Assembly (NCBI RefSeq): GCF_000430765.1
Contig: NZ_KE387240.1
Span: 162,119-226,118 of the forward strand
DNA from: Peribacillus kribbensis DSM 17871
Lineage (GTDB): Bacteria; Bacillota; Bacilli; Bacillales; DSM-1321
Reading direction: 5' to 3'
Length of the DNA stretch: 64,000 nt
Shown here: in pieces, positions 16,438 to 25,316 of the stretch
How positions within the stretch are numbered: the stretch's first letter is position 1
How the letters are laid out: each line of letters begins with the position of its first letter
The notes under the pieces: model-generated
The model's input: only the letters and a program-made list of their open reading frames with translations
Database searches by the model: none
What the model was told of the DNA's origin: nothing
Position numbers and translations under genes: made by a program

Positions 16438-19305
16438 TCAGCGGTTCGGCCTTCCCGGGGAAGGACTGGTGCCGCCTGTTCCATTGCCTGTTCCGTTTGT
16501 GGTTCCATTTGTCGTACCATTCGTGGAGCCAGTTCCGTCTGTTGAACCGCCTGAGGTTGTTCCTCCATTGCTGGTTCCATTGCTGGTTCCATTGCTGGTT
16601 CCATTGCTGGTTCCATTGTTGGTTCCATTGCTGGTTCCATTATTGGTTCCATTATTGGTTCCATTGTTTGTTCCGTTATTGGTTCCATTATCTGTACCGT
16701 TTCCGCCGCCGTCCGGAGTTGTGCCGGTATCATTTCCATTCCTATTATCCTGTCCAGGAGTAGTGCCTCCCTGATTCGGATTCTGGGTGTTGCCTTCCTG
16801 ATTGTCCGGAACTCCATTGCCATTCTTGTCTGTTTGATCTTGGTTCTGGTTATCGTTGGCAGAGTTAGAATTATCACCAGGATTATTTCCGCTATTTGGA
16901 TCCTGAGCTGGTTGAGTTTCTTCCTTTGGTATTTCAATGAGCGTTGAATCAGAATCGCTTCTGCTGCCGTTTACAATCGCAGTGACGGTGAACGTATACT
17001 TTCCGCCAGGCTGAGGATTCTGTACCTTTAATTCTTTTGCTTTGGTTACTTTAAGCACCTGATCTGATCCGCTATCCTGAGAAACTTTGACTTCAAAATC
17101 TGGGTTTTGATTTTGGTCATCGCTGTAATCCCATGATAGGGATATTTGTTTAGAACCTGGATCATACGACGCCTTCAAGTTCTGCGGCCCTTTTGGTTTT
17201 TCATAGTCCCTGGATACTTCTGTAGGCTGATGGCCTCTTACGAAATATTCATAAGATACCTTGCTCTCAGGAGTATATTCGCTCGCGAGTCTTGGAGGGT
17301 TCGATCCCTTTTCTATTTTGACTTCTACTACACTTTTCGGTTTCTTGAAATCTGATGTGTTTTTCTTTTCACTCATATAGCCCATGAGGTCCTTAAACAT
17401 CTTTTGGGCAATCTTCTGATATCCGTAGTCTTCTGGAATATATTTTTTTCCGTCTCCATATCCAGTCCAGACTGCCGCTGTGTAATTGGTGGTATAGCCT
17501 GCAAACCAGGCATCAGGGACTGCCGATGATGGAATATTATATTTTTCCCTTGTATCTTTATCAAAGTTGGTCGTTCCGGATTTACCTGCGAGGGGAAGTC
17601 CCGGGACATTTGCTGTCTGGCCAGTTCCGTAAGAGTCCTTCACAACGCTTTTCAGCATATCTGTGACGATGAACGCAGTGCTGTCCTTCATGGCAACCTG
17701 CGGCTCAGGAGCTGTTTTAATCACAGTGTTATTTTCCCTGAGTACAATTTTGGTTACAGCATGAGGCTTGTTATATATACCATTATTTCCGAATGCACTG
17801 TATGCGCCTGAAAGCTGAAGCGGTGATATACCAGGATTGATGCCGCCAATTGAGGCACTTTCAAAGAATTTATCTTTATCCAGATTAAGTCCAAGCTTAT
17901 CCGCGAAATCAAAGGCTTTTTCCGAACCAACCGCCTGGAACGTTTTTAAGGCTGGTATATTCAGAGAACGGGCCAGGGCTTCGCGAATGGTCATCTGGCC
18001 ATAATTTCTTCCATTGAAGTTCTTGATGGGTGTTCCGCTTGAATACTTATACGGTTCATCCACGATCTGCTCATAAGTGGACCAATTCAAATTCTCCACT
18101 GCCGGTCCATAGTCTACGATAGGCTTGATGGTAGAACCAGGCTGCCTTTTTATATCGGTCGCATAGTTAAAGGTACGGCTGCCCTTAATGTTTCTTCCGC
18201 CGCCAATGGCCCTGATTTCCCCGGTTTTAGTATCAAGAAGGGAAATACCGGCCTGGAAATCCTTATCCGGGAAGTTAAACTTATCGGATGACTCCATATC
18301 GTACACATGCTTTTGTGCGTCACGGTCCATGGTTGTATAAATATCCAGTCCATCAGAGAACACATTGTAATCCCCTGATGCCTCAACTTCATTTATTACT
18401 GTATCTATGAATGCATTATAAGCTACTGTACTCTTTTGACTTTTCTCAGTCTTGACCAGCAGTCTTTTTACAGAGGTTTTTTCAGCGGCTGCCATTTGTT
18501 CCTTTGTTATATAACCATGCTTGTTCATAAGCTTAAGCACGATATTTCTGCGCTTTTCAGCCAATTGCGGGTGCTGGAACGGGGAGTATGCGCTTGGGCT
18601 CTGCGGCAGACCGACAAGAGTGGCTACTTCAGGGAGCTTCAGATCCTTTAGAGGCTTATCAAAATAGGCCTTTGAAGCTGTTTCAACCCCATATGCACCA
18701 GCACCGTAATAAATTTTATTTACATACATTTCAAAGATTTGTTTCTTTGTATACTTTCTTTCAAGCTGAAAGGCCAGCCACATTTCCTGAACTTTACGCT
18801 TAATGGTTTTATCTGGTGACAGGAACGATCTTTTTACCAGCTGCTGGGTAATTGTGCTTCCGCCCTGTGAGCCAAATCCTTGAGTAAAGTTGGCAAATAC
18901 TGCACCGGCAAGACGTTTGATATCTACACCATGATGCTGATAGAATCTTGCGTCCTCTGTAGCAAGAGTTGCTTCTTCAACCAAAGGCGGTATTTCATCA
19001 TACGGGATATATTCTCTATCTGTTTGTTTTCCAAGTTCTGTGATTAGATGTCCATCCTTATCGAATATCTTGGATGATACTGGATCCTTAAGCATTCCTT
19101 CGCTTAGCTTGGGAGCGGTGCTGACAAAATACGCAAATGCAGCCCCTCCAAGAACCATCCCGGCGATACCGAGTGCTACAAGCAAAAGGAATATTCGCTT
19201 GAACAGTCCGCGTTTTTTGGCTTGTCCTTTTCCTTTTCCATTTTTATTCGGTTTCGCCTGATTCTGCTTTCGGCGCTCTTCACGAGTTGTATAATTTTGA
19301 GCCAT
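16438..19305 (-). CDS. ponA: Class A penicillin-binding protein 1 (PonA)
   Basis: A 955-residue bifunctional peptidoglycan synthase. A basic cytoplasmic tail is followed by a transmembrane helix (about 37-60), a GT51 glycosyltransferase with E117-D118, and a transpeptidase with S391-T-I-K394, S447-L-N449 and K575-S-G-T578. A fibronectin type III-like domain (about 689-780) and a 175-residue tail rich in Asn, Gly, Thr and Gln follow; the tail ends in many NGT/NNGT/SNGT repeats. B. subtilis PonA also has an Asn-rich tail, but this one is longer and more repetitive. It is downstream of recU on the same strand, 18 nt apart, as in B. subtilis. Confidence 0.96.
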   Translation of the reverse strand: MAQNYTTREERRKQNQAKPNKNGKGKGQAKKRGLFKRIFLLLVALGIAGMVLGGAAFAYFVSTAPKLSEGMLKDPVSSKIFDKDGHLITELGKQTDREYIPYDEIPPLVEEATLATEDARFYQHHGVDIKRLAGAVFANFTQGFGSQGGSTITQQLVKRSFLSPDKTIKRKVQEMWLAFQLERKYTKKQIFEMYVNKIYYGAGAYGVETASKAYFDKPLKDLKLPEVATLVGLPQSPSAYSPFQHPQLAEKRRNIVLKLMNKHGYITKEQMAAAEKTSVKRLLVKTEKSQKSTVAYNAFIDTVINEVEASGDYNVFSDGLDIYTTMDRDAQKHVYDMESSDKFNFPDKDFQAGISLLDTKTGEIRAIGGGRNIKGSRTFNYATDIKRQPGSTIKPIVDYGPAVENLNWSTYEQIVDEPYKYSSGTPIKNFNGRNYGQMTIREALARSLNIPALKTFQAVGSEKAFDFADKLGLNLDKDKFFESASIGGINPGISPLQLSGAYSAFGNNGIYNKPHAVTKIVLRENNTVIKTAPEPQVAMKDSTAFIVTDMLKSVVKDSYGTGQTANVPGLPLAGKSGTTNFDKDTREKYNIPSSAVPDAWFAGYTTNYTAAVWTGYGDGKKYIPEDYGYQKIAQKMFKDLMGYMSEKKNTSDFKKPKSVVEVKIEKGSNPPRLASEYTPESKVSYEYFVRGHQPTEVSRDYEKPKGPQNLKASYDPGSKQISLSWDYSDDQNQNPDFEVKVSQDSGSDQVLKVTKAKELKVQNPQPGGKYTFTVTAIVNGSRSDSDSTLIEIPKEETQPAQDPNSGNNPGDNSNSANDNQNQDQTDKNGNGVPDNQEGNTQNPNQGGTTPGQDNRNGNDTGTTPDGGGNGTDNGTNNGTNNGTNNGTNNGTSNGTNNGTSNGTSNGTSNGTSNGGTTSGGSTDGTGSTNGTTNGTTNGTGNGTGGTSPSPGRPNR
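16480..16760 (-). repeat. Coding microsatellite in the ponA tail (NGT repeats)
   Basis: Short units of the GGAACCAATAAT type recur in near-tandem order and encode Asn-Gly-Thr/Ser steps at the PonA C-terminus. Most unit differences are silent or exchange Asn and Ser. Such tracts are prone to slippage, so tail length may vary among strains. Confidence 0.85.
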
Positions 19306-19323
19306 TAATAGCTACCTGCCTTT

Positions 19324-19947
19324 CTAAATACCCGAGCTAAAAAAGTGTGCATATAGCTGTTCTATTACCTTAATATAGTCAATCCTTGGCTGAAAACCAA
19401 GAGGAATCTTTTGAGAACATGCTTCCACTTCTGCTTTTGTTATAGACTTTCTTCCGCCCTCACTCATTCTTTCCCAAAAAGAAATCAAATTCTCCGCTTT
19501 CATGAGATAGATTTCCTCAGTTGCTGTAAAACGCAGAATAATGAAAGAGATGGCCCCTTGTTTAAGGATGCCTTTCATATGCTCGATCTGATGAGTGTGA
19601 AAGTTCTTTAGGGGGAAGGAAGAAGGATTCTGCGTTTCCTTTGCTTCAAAATCTAAATGCCTGCCTCTGTACACTCCGTTGTAATCCGTAGTTGAGGCCT
19701 GCTTAAAGTAAGCTTCCTTGATAACGGCAGCGCTTCGTTTAGGATAGTGAACATTTACAATTTGGACTGGCGTAGGTTTTTTGTGGACCACCGCTGTTCC
19801 GTTGGCTAAATAGTATTCATTCGATGCATTGATATCATCTTCTAAAGTCATTCCCCTATTGCTGAAATTCATCTTCTTTACCGGTCTTGCAGCTTGTTCC
19901 AGAGGCTTTGAAATAAACCTCCGGCCATTAGGATAATGAAATGCCAA
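19324..19947 (-). CDS. recU: Holliday junction resolvase RecU
   Basis: A 207-residue homodimeric resolvase that cleaves four-way junctions in recombination and chromosome segregation. The nuclease site is D88, D99, E101 and K103 in the DYN...DFEAKE block, and the stalk region NVHYPKRS is conserved. GGAGGGGATG-type RBS on the minus strand. It is the first gene of the recU-ponA operon and is divergent from yppC. Confidence 0.95.
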   Translation of the reverse strand: MAFHYPNGRRFISKPLEQAARPVKKMNFSNRGMTLEDDINASNEYYLANGTAVVHKKPTPVQIVNVHYPKRSAAVIKEAYFKQASTTDYNGVYRGRHLDFEAKETQNPSSFPLKNFHTHQIEHMKGILKQGAISFIILRFTATEEIYLMKAENLISFWERMSEGGRKSITKAEVEACSQKIPLGFQPRIDYIKVIEQLYAHFFSSGI

Positions 19948-20072
19948 TACATCCCCTCCTTAACTACCTATAATATAATACCAAAAATAACTGTAAAGGG
20001 GGGAATAAAACCATTTTGCAACTAGCAAGATAATTAAGGAAAAAAAGATATTTCCTGTGAGGTGATTGCTGC

Positions 20073-21062
20073 TTGGCAGATTTAAAAGGCCAGACCTCTG
20101 CTGCGGAAGAAGAAAATATAATCAGAAGGGTAAGAGAACTTACCGATCAATATAATTTGGATAATATTTCAAGAACCGCTGCATATCATCGTTTTTTTCA
20201 AGCCTATCCTGAAATACAGTGGTCCTTTCTTGCGGGGATGGTCTCCAGGAATGCTGGCTGGAATATGGGAGACCTGGAAGGATACTGGCTTCCTCGAGTC
20301 CTTACGAGGCAGTATCGCCATTTGCTGTTCCTTACATACGAACGGGCAAATTGGCTGATATTTGATGATGCTTACCCGCAGCTTCTCCTCTATCACTATT
20401 CGACGAAAGCCGGCCGTCCTTTGTTTCACTTATTTAGAAAGTTTAACATTTCTGAATTCATCGAAAGGGAATGGATGCGATTCTGGAAGCATAAAGAGAA
20501 GAAAAGACTGGTTTATTCTTTAATTATCAACGAACAGAATCTAATTCAAAAACCTGTTATTGAAGAGGGATATACCAGCAGGGTTTTTCAATCAGCTGCG
20601 TTTCTTTTACAGGATTGGTTTCATTTCAGTACAGTACTCTTTCCAACCATGGATGGGCGTTTATATGGCGTAAGCACCTATCATTTCAAAAAACTCGATG
20701 CAAGAATCGAAATGGGGAAGAGACTGGCTGAGATCCTCTTCTCTCAGACGCTGTTCCAGGAGTTCCACCGCTTTTCACAAAATGTGGAGCATACCGGATC
20801 CAGGCACGATTATGAAAGGTTTTTCCCGTATAAAAAAACCAGGGAGACGCCTTTTTTAAGAGCCGTATATCCCGCGATCCAGCACAGCAGAGGGCAGGGG
20901 GGGGCATGGGAAGACAAAAGGAAAATTAAAAAAAAATGGTACAAGAGTTTGGAAAACAGCTTTAATCCAGAACTGACGGGATGGTACAAGGATAAACAGC
21001 TGCAGCTCCAAGCTGGAATCCTTGTAAAGAGACTGGTCTTTGGAACGGGGAAAAATACATGA
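20073..21062 (+). CDS. yppC: YppC family protein (DUF2515)
   Basis: A 329-residue soluble protein, rich in aromatic and basic residues, with no motif I can tie to a reaction. It resembles B. subtilis YppC in length and place, divergent from recU. The start is TTG 20073 with GAGGTG 9 nt upstream; no ATG is suitably placed. Confidence 0.75.
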   Translation: MADLKGQTSAAEEENIIRRVRELTDQYNLDNISRTAAYHRFFQAYPEIQWSFLAGMVSRNAGWNMGDLEGYWLPRVLTRQYRHLLFLTYERANWLIFDDAYPQLLLYHYSTKAGRPLFHLFRKFNISEFIEREWMRFWKHKEKKRLVYSLIINEQNLIQKPVIEEGYTSRVFQSAAFLLQDWFHFSTVLFPTMDGRLYGVSTYHFKKLDARIEMGKRLAEILFSQTLFQEFHRFSQNVEHTGSRHDYERFFPYKKTRETPFLRAVYPAIQHSRGQGGAWEDKRKIKKKWYKSLENSFNPELTGWYKDKQLQLQAGILVKRLVFGTGKNT

Positions 21063-21122
21063 AGCGATAAGGCTCTCCGTCAGATCTGTTAAAGGGAAGG
21101 TTATCATGTGAGTGGGAGTGAC

Positions 21123-21154
21123 AAAAAAAATCCCCGGACGTATTCACGGGGATT
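21123..21154 (-). terminator. Terminator of sspM
   Basis: On the minus strand AATCCCC and GGGGATT pair and are followed by a T run. It lies just past the sspM stop. Confidence 0.75.
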
Positions 21155-21165
21155 GCTTTGAATGA

Positions 21166-21267
21166 TCACTCAGAAGGGCGGTTAGAACCGGTAAGCTTTT
21201 TGTCTCCATAGCCAGGAGCATTTGCCTTTGACTGGTTTCCGGACTTTTTGTTTTCTTGCTTTTTCAT
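21166..21267 (-). CDS. sspM: Small acid-soluble spore protein M
   Basis: A 33-residue basic, hydrophilic peptide beginning MKKQENKKSG and ending KLTGSNRPSE. The GDKKLTGSNRPS end matches the DKKLGGPNRPST end of B. subtilis SspM as I recall it. It is expected to be made in the forespore and to accumulate in the spore core. GGAGGTG lies 7 nt before the ATG and a terminator follows the stop. The gene is too short for most ORF callers; an overlapping 69-residue frame on the same strand is a false reading. Confidence 0.85.
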   Translation of the reverse strand: MKKQENKKSGNQSKANAPGYGDKKLTGSNRPSE

Positions 21268-21457
21268 TACTGTACACCTCCCTCAGGGATATCATTTGCA
21301 AGGAGGCGAATTTCATTCGAATATGTCGAATCGCCTGATTAAATTCTCGATACACCCAATTACTTTGACGATTCATTTCTAGTTTTGTCAACGATGAAGG
21401 AAGTTGGCAAGAAAGAAAGAATACTATTCATAAAGATGGATTTAGGAGGTATTTAAT

Positions 21458-21727
21458 ATGTCCAATCAATTAGTGCCGAAAGATAAAATCCTGCAGATGC
21501 TGCTTGAGATCAATGACCAGCTTGAGGTTTTGGAAGAAACGCTTGGTATTACAGCTGAAAAAGAAGCGCGGGTCAAGGCAGAAGAGGGGCGCGAGCTTTT
21601 AAATAAGGCTCAGTCTATACTGAATGATTCGAAAGAGCTTCTCGTTAAAATTAACCACCGTGACAGCAGCGTGTGGAGGACCAAGGAACCGGCGGCCGGT
21701 CTCAGCCTGGCAAGGGTCTCCCTCTAG
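21458..21727 (+). CDS. Small coiled-coil-like protein, position of yppD
   Basis: An 89-residue acidic, mostly helical protein with heptad-like spacing of hydrophobic residues over residues 8-65. I do not recognise the family from sequence. Its position between yppC and yppE is that of B. subtilis yppD. A strong TAGGAGGT precedes the ATG, so it is very likely expressed. It is divergent from sspM. Confidence 0.7.
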   Translation: MSNQLVPKDKILQMLLEINDQLEVLEETLGITAEKEARVKAEEGRELLNKAQSILNDSKELLVKINHRDSSVWRTKEPAAGLSLARVSL

Positions 21728-21845
21728 TTTGTTTTATAGATGAGGCTCTTTACTAAAGGATGAAAAAAATCTTCAATGTCTATATTCTTTCCCCTGGGAG
21801 TACTCTCGTTGTATAGTTAGAATATAAGACTGAGGGGGTTTTTTT

Positions 21846-22205
21846 TTGAAAGAAGATCTGTTGACAGAACAAACGAAGCAGCTGATAGAGCTGACAGATC
21901 AAATAGAAGAAATTTTTAATACGACCAAAACAGAGCAGATCGAGCATGATTTTTATGAAACAATCAAGCCTTTTGCAGATCGCGCCTTTGAATTATCTTC
22001 AAATTGGAAGACCGCAGCCAGTGAGTTTATAGAGAATAAAAGACCCAAGCATCTTCATGTCCAGCAAATTGACCAGGCTGCAGAGCTGATAAGTACCAGT
22101 TCAATCCAGGCCTTTTTCCCTAAGACAAGCCTTAAACGATTTAAAAGCCAGCTGCAGTCCATCCGTTACACAATGGAGACAGTTCTGAAACAGGTTGAAG
22201 CATAA
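21846..22205 (+). CDS. yppE: YppE family protein (DUF1798)
   Basis: A 119-residue, all-helical cytoplasmic protein of unknown function. The block RPKHLHVQQIDQAAE near residue 68 is characteristic of the family. Start is TTG 21846, with GAGGGGG about 8 nt upstream, followed by a run of T residues. Length fits B. subtilis YppE. yppF, the next gene in B. subtilis, was not found; a repeat array follows instead. Confidence 0.82.
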   Translation: MKEDLLTEQTKQLIELTDQIEEIFNTTKTEQIEHDFYETIKPFADRAFELSSNWKTAASEFIENKRPKHLHVQQIDQAAELISTSSIQAFFPKTSLKRFKSQLQSIRYTMETVLKQVEA

Positions 22206-22229
22206 GCCGCTCTTAGGAGGGGCTTTTTG
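22204..22229 (+). terminator. Intrinsic terminator of yppE
   Basis: AGCCGCTC and GAGGGGCT pair with one mismatch around TTAG, followed by TTTTT. Confidence 0.75.
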
Positions 22230-22293
22230 TATAGGTCTGGGTGAAAATGGAAGCAGCAAGAAAGATAGTTACAATTGAAGTCACTGTTTTTTT

Positions 22294-22874
22294 GCCTGTC
22301 GTGTCTGAAATTTACCTCGAGTCATAAGCTGATCCGTCTATGACGAGAAGACAGCTCCTCACAGCCAGCTCGTCTTATGCTTGTCGGGTCTCTGCTTTTC
22401 AAAAAGTGATTATATTTAAAATTGGGCTTCTGTGACAATCTGCACTGAATACGAATTAGTTTGAAAAGCACCGTTCTCCGCTTTTGGGTAATCCAGCTGC
22501 GAACTGCCGCCTTCGGTCATAAGCCAGCCGCCATCAAAAGGCCAAAAGCGGGCCTTTCGCAGCCTTCTGTCTTATGCCTGTCAGGCGGCTGCTTTTCAAA
22601 AAGTGATTATTTTTAAATGGGTTCCTGGGGCACTCAGCATATAATTTGTTTGGTTTGAAAAGCACCGTTCTCCGCTTTTGGGGAATCCAGCTGCGAACTG
22701 CCGCCTTCGGTCATAAGCCAGCCGCCATCAAAAGGCCAAAAGCGGGCCTTTCGCTGCCGTCTGTCTTATGCCTGTCAGACGGCTGCTTTTCAAAAAGTGA
22801 TTATTTTTAAATGGGCTCCTGGGGCACTCAGCATATAATTTGTTTGGTTCGAAAAGCACCGTTCTCCGCTTTTT
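22294..22874. repeat. Tandem array of the 194-bp structured repeat (three units)
   Basis: Landmarks GAAAAGCACCGTTCTCCGCTTTT recur at about 22463, 22657 and 22851, and GTCATAAGC at 22321, 22516 and 22710, giving a period of about 194 bp. Units 2 and 3 differ at only a few positions; unit 1 is diverged in its 5' half. Each unit contains CATAAG, an AAAGGCC/GGCCTTT hairpin (units 2 and 3), a stem closed around the constant loop TCTTATGCNTGTC, and GCTTTTCA paired with TGAAAAGC around an AT-rich spacer. The array fills the yppE-yppG gap and ends about 35 nt before the yppG RBS. Confidence 0.9.
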
Positions 22875-22921
22875 TTCATACTTATATATCAGCGAATGTC
22901 ACGAGGAGGATGAGAAGGCTT

Positions 22922-23539
22922 ATGATGATGGGATCCTATGTCGGTCCGTACAGCTTTGATCCGAGGTTTGCCGGTCAGACTGTGCCAGCTTACAGCTATC
23001 ATACCCCTAATCCCCATATGATGCAGCAGGTCCCTCCGTACCAAGCCGGCCAGGATATGAGCGGCTCCGGCTACCAGGGATATTACGGTCAGGGGGAGCA
23101 GGGGAATACGCCTTATGCAGGTGCTCATCAATACGGAAGCCCTGCTGATTCTTATTACACACCGTTTGGGAGTATGATGGGTGAACAAAGTTTCCAGGGA
23201 ATGAATCCTTATTACAGCCAGATGAATGGAATTCAGATGAACCAGCAGATGCCCATGAATCCAGGATATGTGAATCCGTTTGAAAATCCTTTGCAGCAGG
23301 GCAGTGCCTATGGTCCGAAGGTGTCGGGCCAGGCTCCAGCCAACCCGTATCCTGCACAAAATACAATAGTGAAACAGCAGTCACAGAGTTTTTCATCCAT
23401 ACTGAATCAGTTTAAAACCCAGGACGGATCATTTGATATTAATAAAATGATGTCAACAGCGGGACAAATGATGAATACGATGAATCAAGTTTCTTCCATT
23501 GTAAAAGGCTTCGGCGGGTTCTTTAAGACTACTGTATGA
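22922..23539 (+). CDS. yppG: YppG-like protein
   Basis: A 205-residue protein rich in Pro, Gln, Met, Tyr and Gly, low-complexity for its first 160 residues, with a conserved C-terminus FKTQDGSFDINKMM and a Gly/Phe end typical of YppG. In B. subtilis YppG is small and spore-associated by context. I start at one of the ATG codons at 22922/22925/22928, after GAGGAGG at 22903-22909; the longer frame from 22811 reads into the repeat array and is not credible. This protein is longer than B. subtilis YppG. Confidence 0.75.
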   Translation: MMMGSYVGPYSFDPRFAGQTVPAYSYHTPNPHMMQQVPPYQAGQDMSGSGYQGYYGQGEQGNTPYAGAHQYGSPADSYYTPFGSMMGEQSFQGMNPYYSQMNGIQMNQQMPMNPGYVNPFENPLQQGSAYGPKVSGQAPANPYPAQNTIVKQQSQSFSSILNQFKTQDGSFDINKMMSTAGQMMNTMNQVSSIVKGFGGFFKTTV

Positions 23540-23563
23540 TTAGCACTAGGTTGTTGAAATGAG

Positions 23564-23590
23564 GAAGGCAGACTGCTTAGGTCTGCCTTT
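23564..23590. terminator. Bidirectional terminator between yppG and hsp20
   Basis: AAGGCAGAC pairs with GTCTGCCTT around a 7-nt loop; A/T residues lie on both sides. Confidence 0.75.
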
Positions 23591-23602
23591 AAAATGTTTA
23601 CT

Positions 23603-24073
23603 TTATTCACTGATCGTGATCCGCTTGCCTCGGATCTTTGGGACAGTTACGATTAAAAGCCCGTCTTTATGACTGGCTGATATATTCTTTTCGTCAATCG
23701 GTTTTGCGAACGAAATGGTCCGTGAGGAGGTATTCAAAGACTGTCCGCGATAATAGGATCGGCTGCCTGCACTGCGCATTTCGGTTTCTTCCTTATGTGT
23801 AACTGTGATCATCAGGGACTGCCGGATGGCTTCAATATGAATTTGCTGTCTCGGAATTCCAGGAAGCTTTGCCGAGACGAGAAAATGATTCTCTTCTTCC
23901 CTGACGTCCACAGGAAAATGATGTCTGTCTGCGAACTGAAACGTGAATAATTCATCCATAGACTGCAGTAATCCCTTTATGGGCCTTTCGCCCATGAAGC
24001 TGTCAAAAGCCTGCCGTAAGTCAAAAAAAGATTCTTTTTTATGCCGGGGGACCGGTTTTTCAGGGGAAGTCAT
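23603..24073 (-). CDS. Small heat-shock protein, Hsp20/alpha-crystallin family
   Basis: A 156-residue ATP-independent holdase chaperone. The alpha-crystallin domain spans about residues 50-150 (FPVDVREEENHFLVSAKLPG, then a beta-rich core) and the C-terminus has the I-T-I assembly motif. The N-terminal 45 residues are basic and variable. I see no CIRCE or CtsR operator in its upstream region. It could be a spore coat relative such as CotM or CotP, but place alone does not decide. Confidence 0.85.
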   Translation of the reverse strand: MTSPEKPVPRHKKESFFDLRQAFDSFMGERPIKGLLQSMDELFTFQFADRHHFPVDVREEENHFLVSAKLPGIPRQQIHIEAIRQSLMITVTHKEETEMRSAGSRSYYRGQSLNTSSRTISFAKPIDEKNISASHKDGLLIVTVPKIRGKRITISE

Positions 24074-24233
24074 TGAAACTAACTCCTTTCATCTAAGAAC
24101 TCCATTATGGTCTTCTATATCTAGGCTATGAGGATCTGCTTCTCAAGGTGATTAAAATATCATAGGCAGTTTGCGGAGTTTATAGGGCTTACGGGAAGGG
24201 AAAAGTAGTGGAAAAACATTTGAGGTGCAGTTT

Positions 24234-25034
24234 ATGGGAAATTATCAAAGAATCCACAATAACCAGTATTCATATATAAAAGAGGGACAAGGCGATGTTT
24301 TGTTATTTATCCACGGCTTTTGCGGCAGTGCGGATTATTGGAACTATTTAATTCCTTATCTGAAAGATGACTATACAGTGATATGCATGGACCTTAGAGG
24401 ACATGGAGATTCCGGATTGGAGGCAGGATCATTCGAGATTGAAGATCTTGCCAGGGATTTATACAGCTTCCTGTCAGCAGAGGGGCTGGATGATATTTAT
24501 CTGTTTGGCCATTCTCTTGGCGGCTATGTTGCGCTGGCTTTTGCGGAACTGTTTCCTGCAAAGCTCCAAGGATTCAGTCTGATTCATTCAACAGCATTCC
24601 CTGATTCGGAGGAAGCAAAGGAAGCAAGAATGGATAATATAGCCTTGGTTGAAGAAAGAGGGGTTGAGGCTTTAGTCAATAAGCTCATCCCTAATTTATT
24701 TGCGAAAGAAACGCTTGCTGCCGAAAAAGAAAAAGTAAATGAAATGAAAGAAATAGGCTATGGAACGAGTCTTGATGGAGTGAATGGAGCATTAAGGGCA
24801 ATGGCAGGCAGGCCTGATAGAAACCGAGTTCTGCGGGATACACCTAAGCCTGTTCTTCTCGTTGCGGGGGATCGGGACAGGCTTATTTCCCAGGAAAAAG
24901 TATTTTCCGCACAGGGAAGCCACATTACCACAAGAATCCTTCAAAAAGCAGGGCACATGGGAATGGTAGAGTACCCCAAGGAATTATCCCGGATCATTAA
25001 GGAATGGGTCAGACTGTCTCAAATGAAAAAGTAG
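24234..25034 (+). CDS. Alpha/beta hydrolase
   Basis: A 266-residue alpha/beta hydrolase. The nucleophile serine lies in GHSLGG near residue 91, the oxyanion strand is HGFCGS near residue 26, the acid is probably in AGDRD and the catalytic histidine in AGHMG near residue 241. The substrate cannot be read; it resembles esterase/haloperoxidase-like enzymes. I chose ATG 24234 because GAGGTG lies 6 nt upstream. It is divergent from hsp20 and ends at its own terminator, so it is monocistronic. Confidence 0.87.
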   Translation: MGNYQRIHNNQYSYIKEGQGDVLLFIHGFCGSADYWNYLIPYLKDDYTVICMDLRGHGDSGLEAGSFEIEDLARDLYSFLSAEGLDDIYLFGHSLGGYVALAFAELFPAKLQGFSLIHSTAFPDSEEAKEARMDNIALVEERGVEALVNKLIPNLFAKETLAAEKEKVNEMKEIGYGTSLDGVNGALRAMAGRPDRNRVLRDTPKPVLLVAGDRDRLISQEKVFSAQGSHITTRILQKAGHMGMVEYPKELSRIIKEWVRLSQMKK

Positions 25035-25045
25035 ATTGATGAAAG

Positions 25046-25079
25046 GGATTCAGGATTTTCTTATTCTGAATCTTTTTTT
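25046..25079 (+). terminator. Intrinsic terminator of the alpha/beta hydrolase gene
   Basis: GATTCAG/CTGAATC with ATT/AAT extensions, followed by seven T residues. The remaining 230 nt before mrfA show nothing I can name. Confidence 0.8.
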
Positions 25080-25316
25080 AAAGCTCTTTTCAAGATTGTT
25101 GTTTTTAAAGGCAATCCCATTATCATCCACCTTGTTCCAAAGTAACCCATTTTGCGAAAACAAACTGGCTCTGTTATCAATGAATATTGATTAACGTGTT
25201 GGAAAAATAAAGGGTTTTCCAGCTTTTGTCACGTCTTACTTCTAGCCAGCCAAACAAATATTCGGTAAACTATAGCTGAACCTTAAACAAGAAAGAGAAT
25301 AAAGAGGTGCAGCAAT

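Noticed and set aside
16367-16774. Plus-strand ORF rich in VPLLVPLLV repeats
   Set aside because: It is the antisense of the NGT-coding repeats in the ponA tail; no RBS and low-complexity product.
22294-22874. Possible CRISPR array
   Set aside because: The unit is about 194 bp and almost wholly repeated, without short repeats and unique spacers, and no cas genes are near.
22811-22921. N-terminal extension of yppG into the repeat
   Set aside because: The extra residues are translated repeat sequence; a good RBS lies only before 22922.
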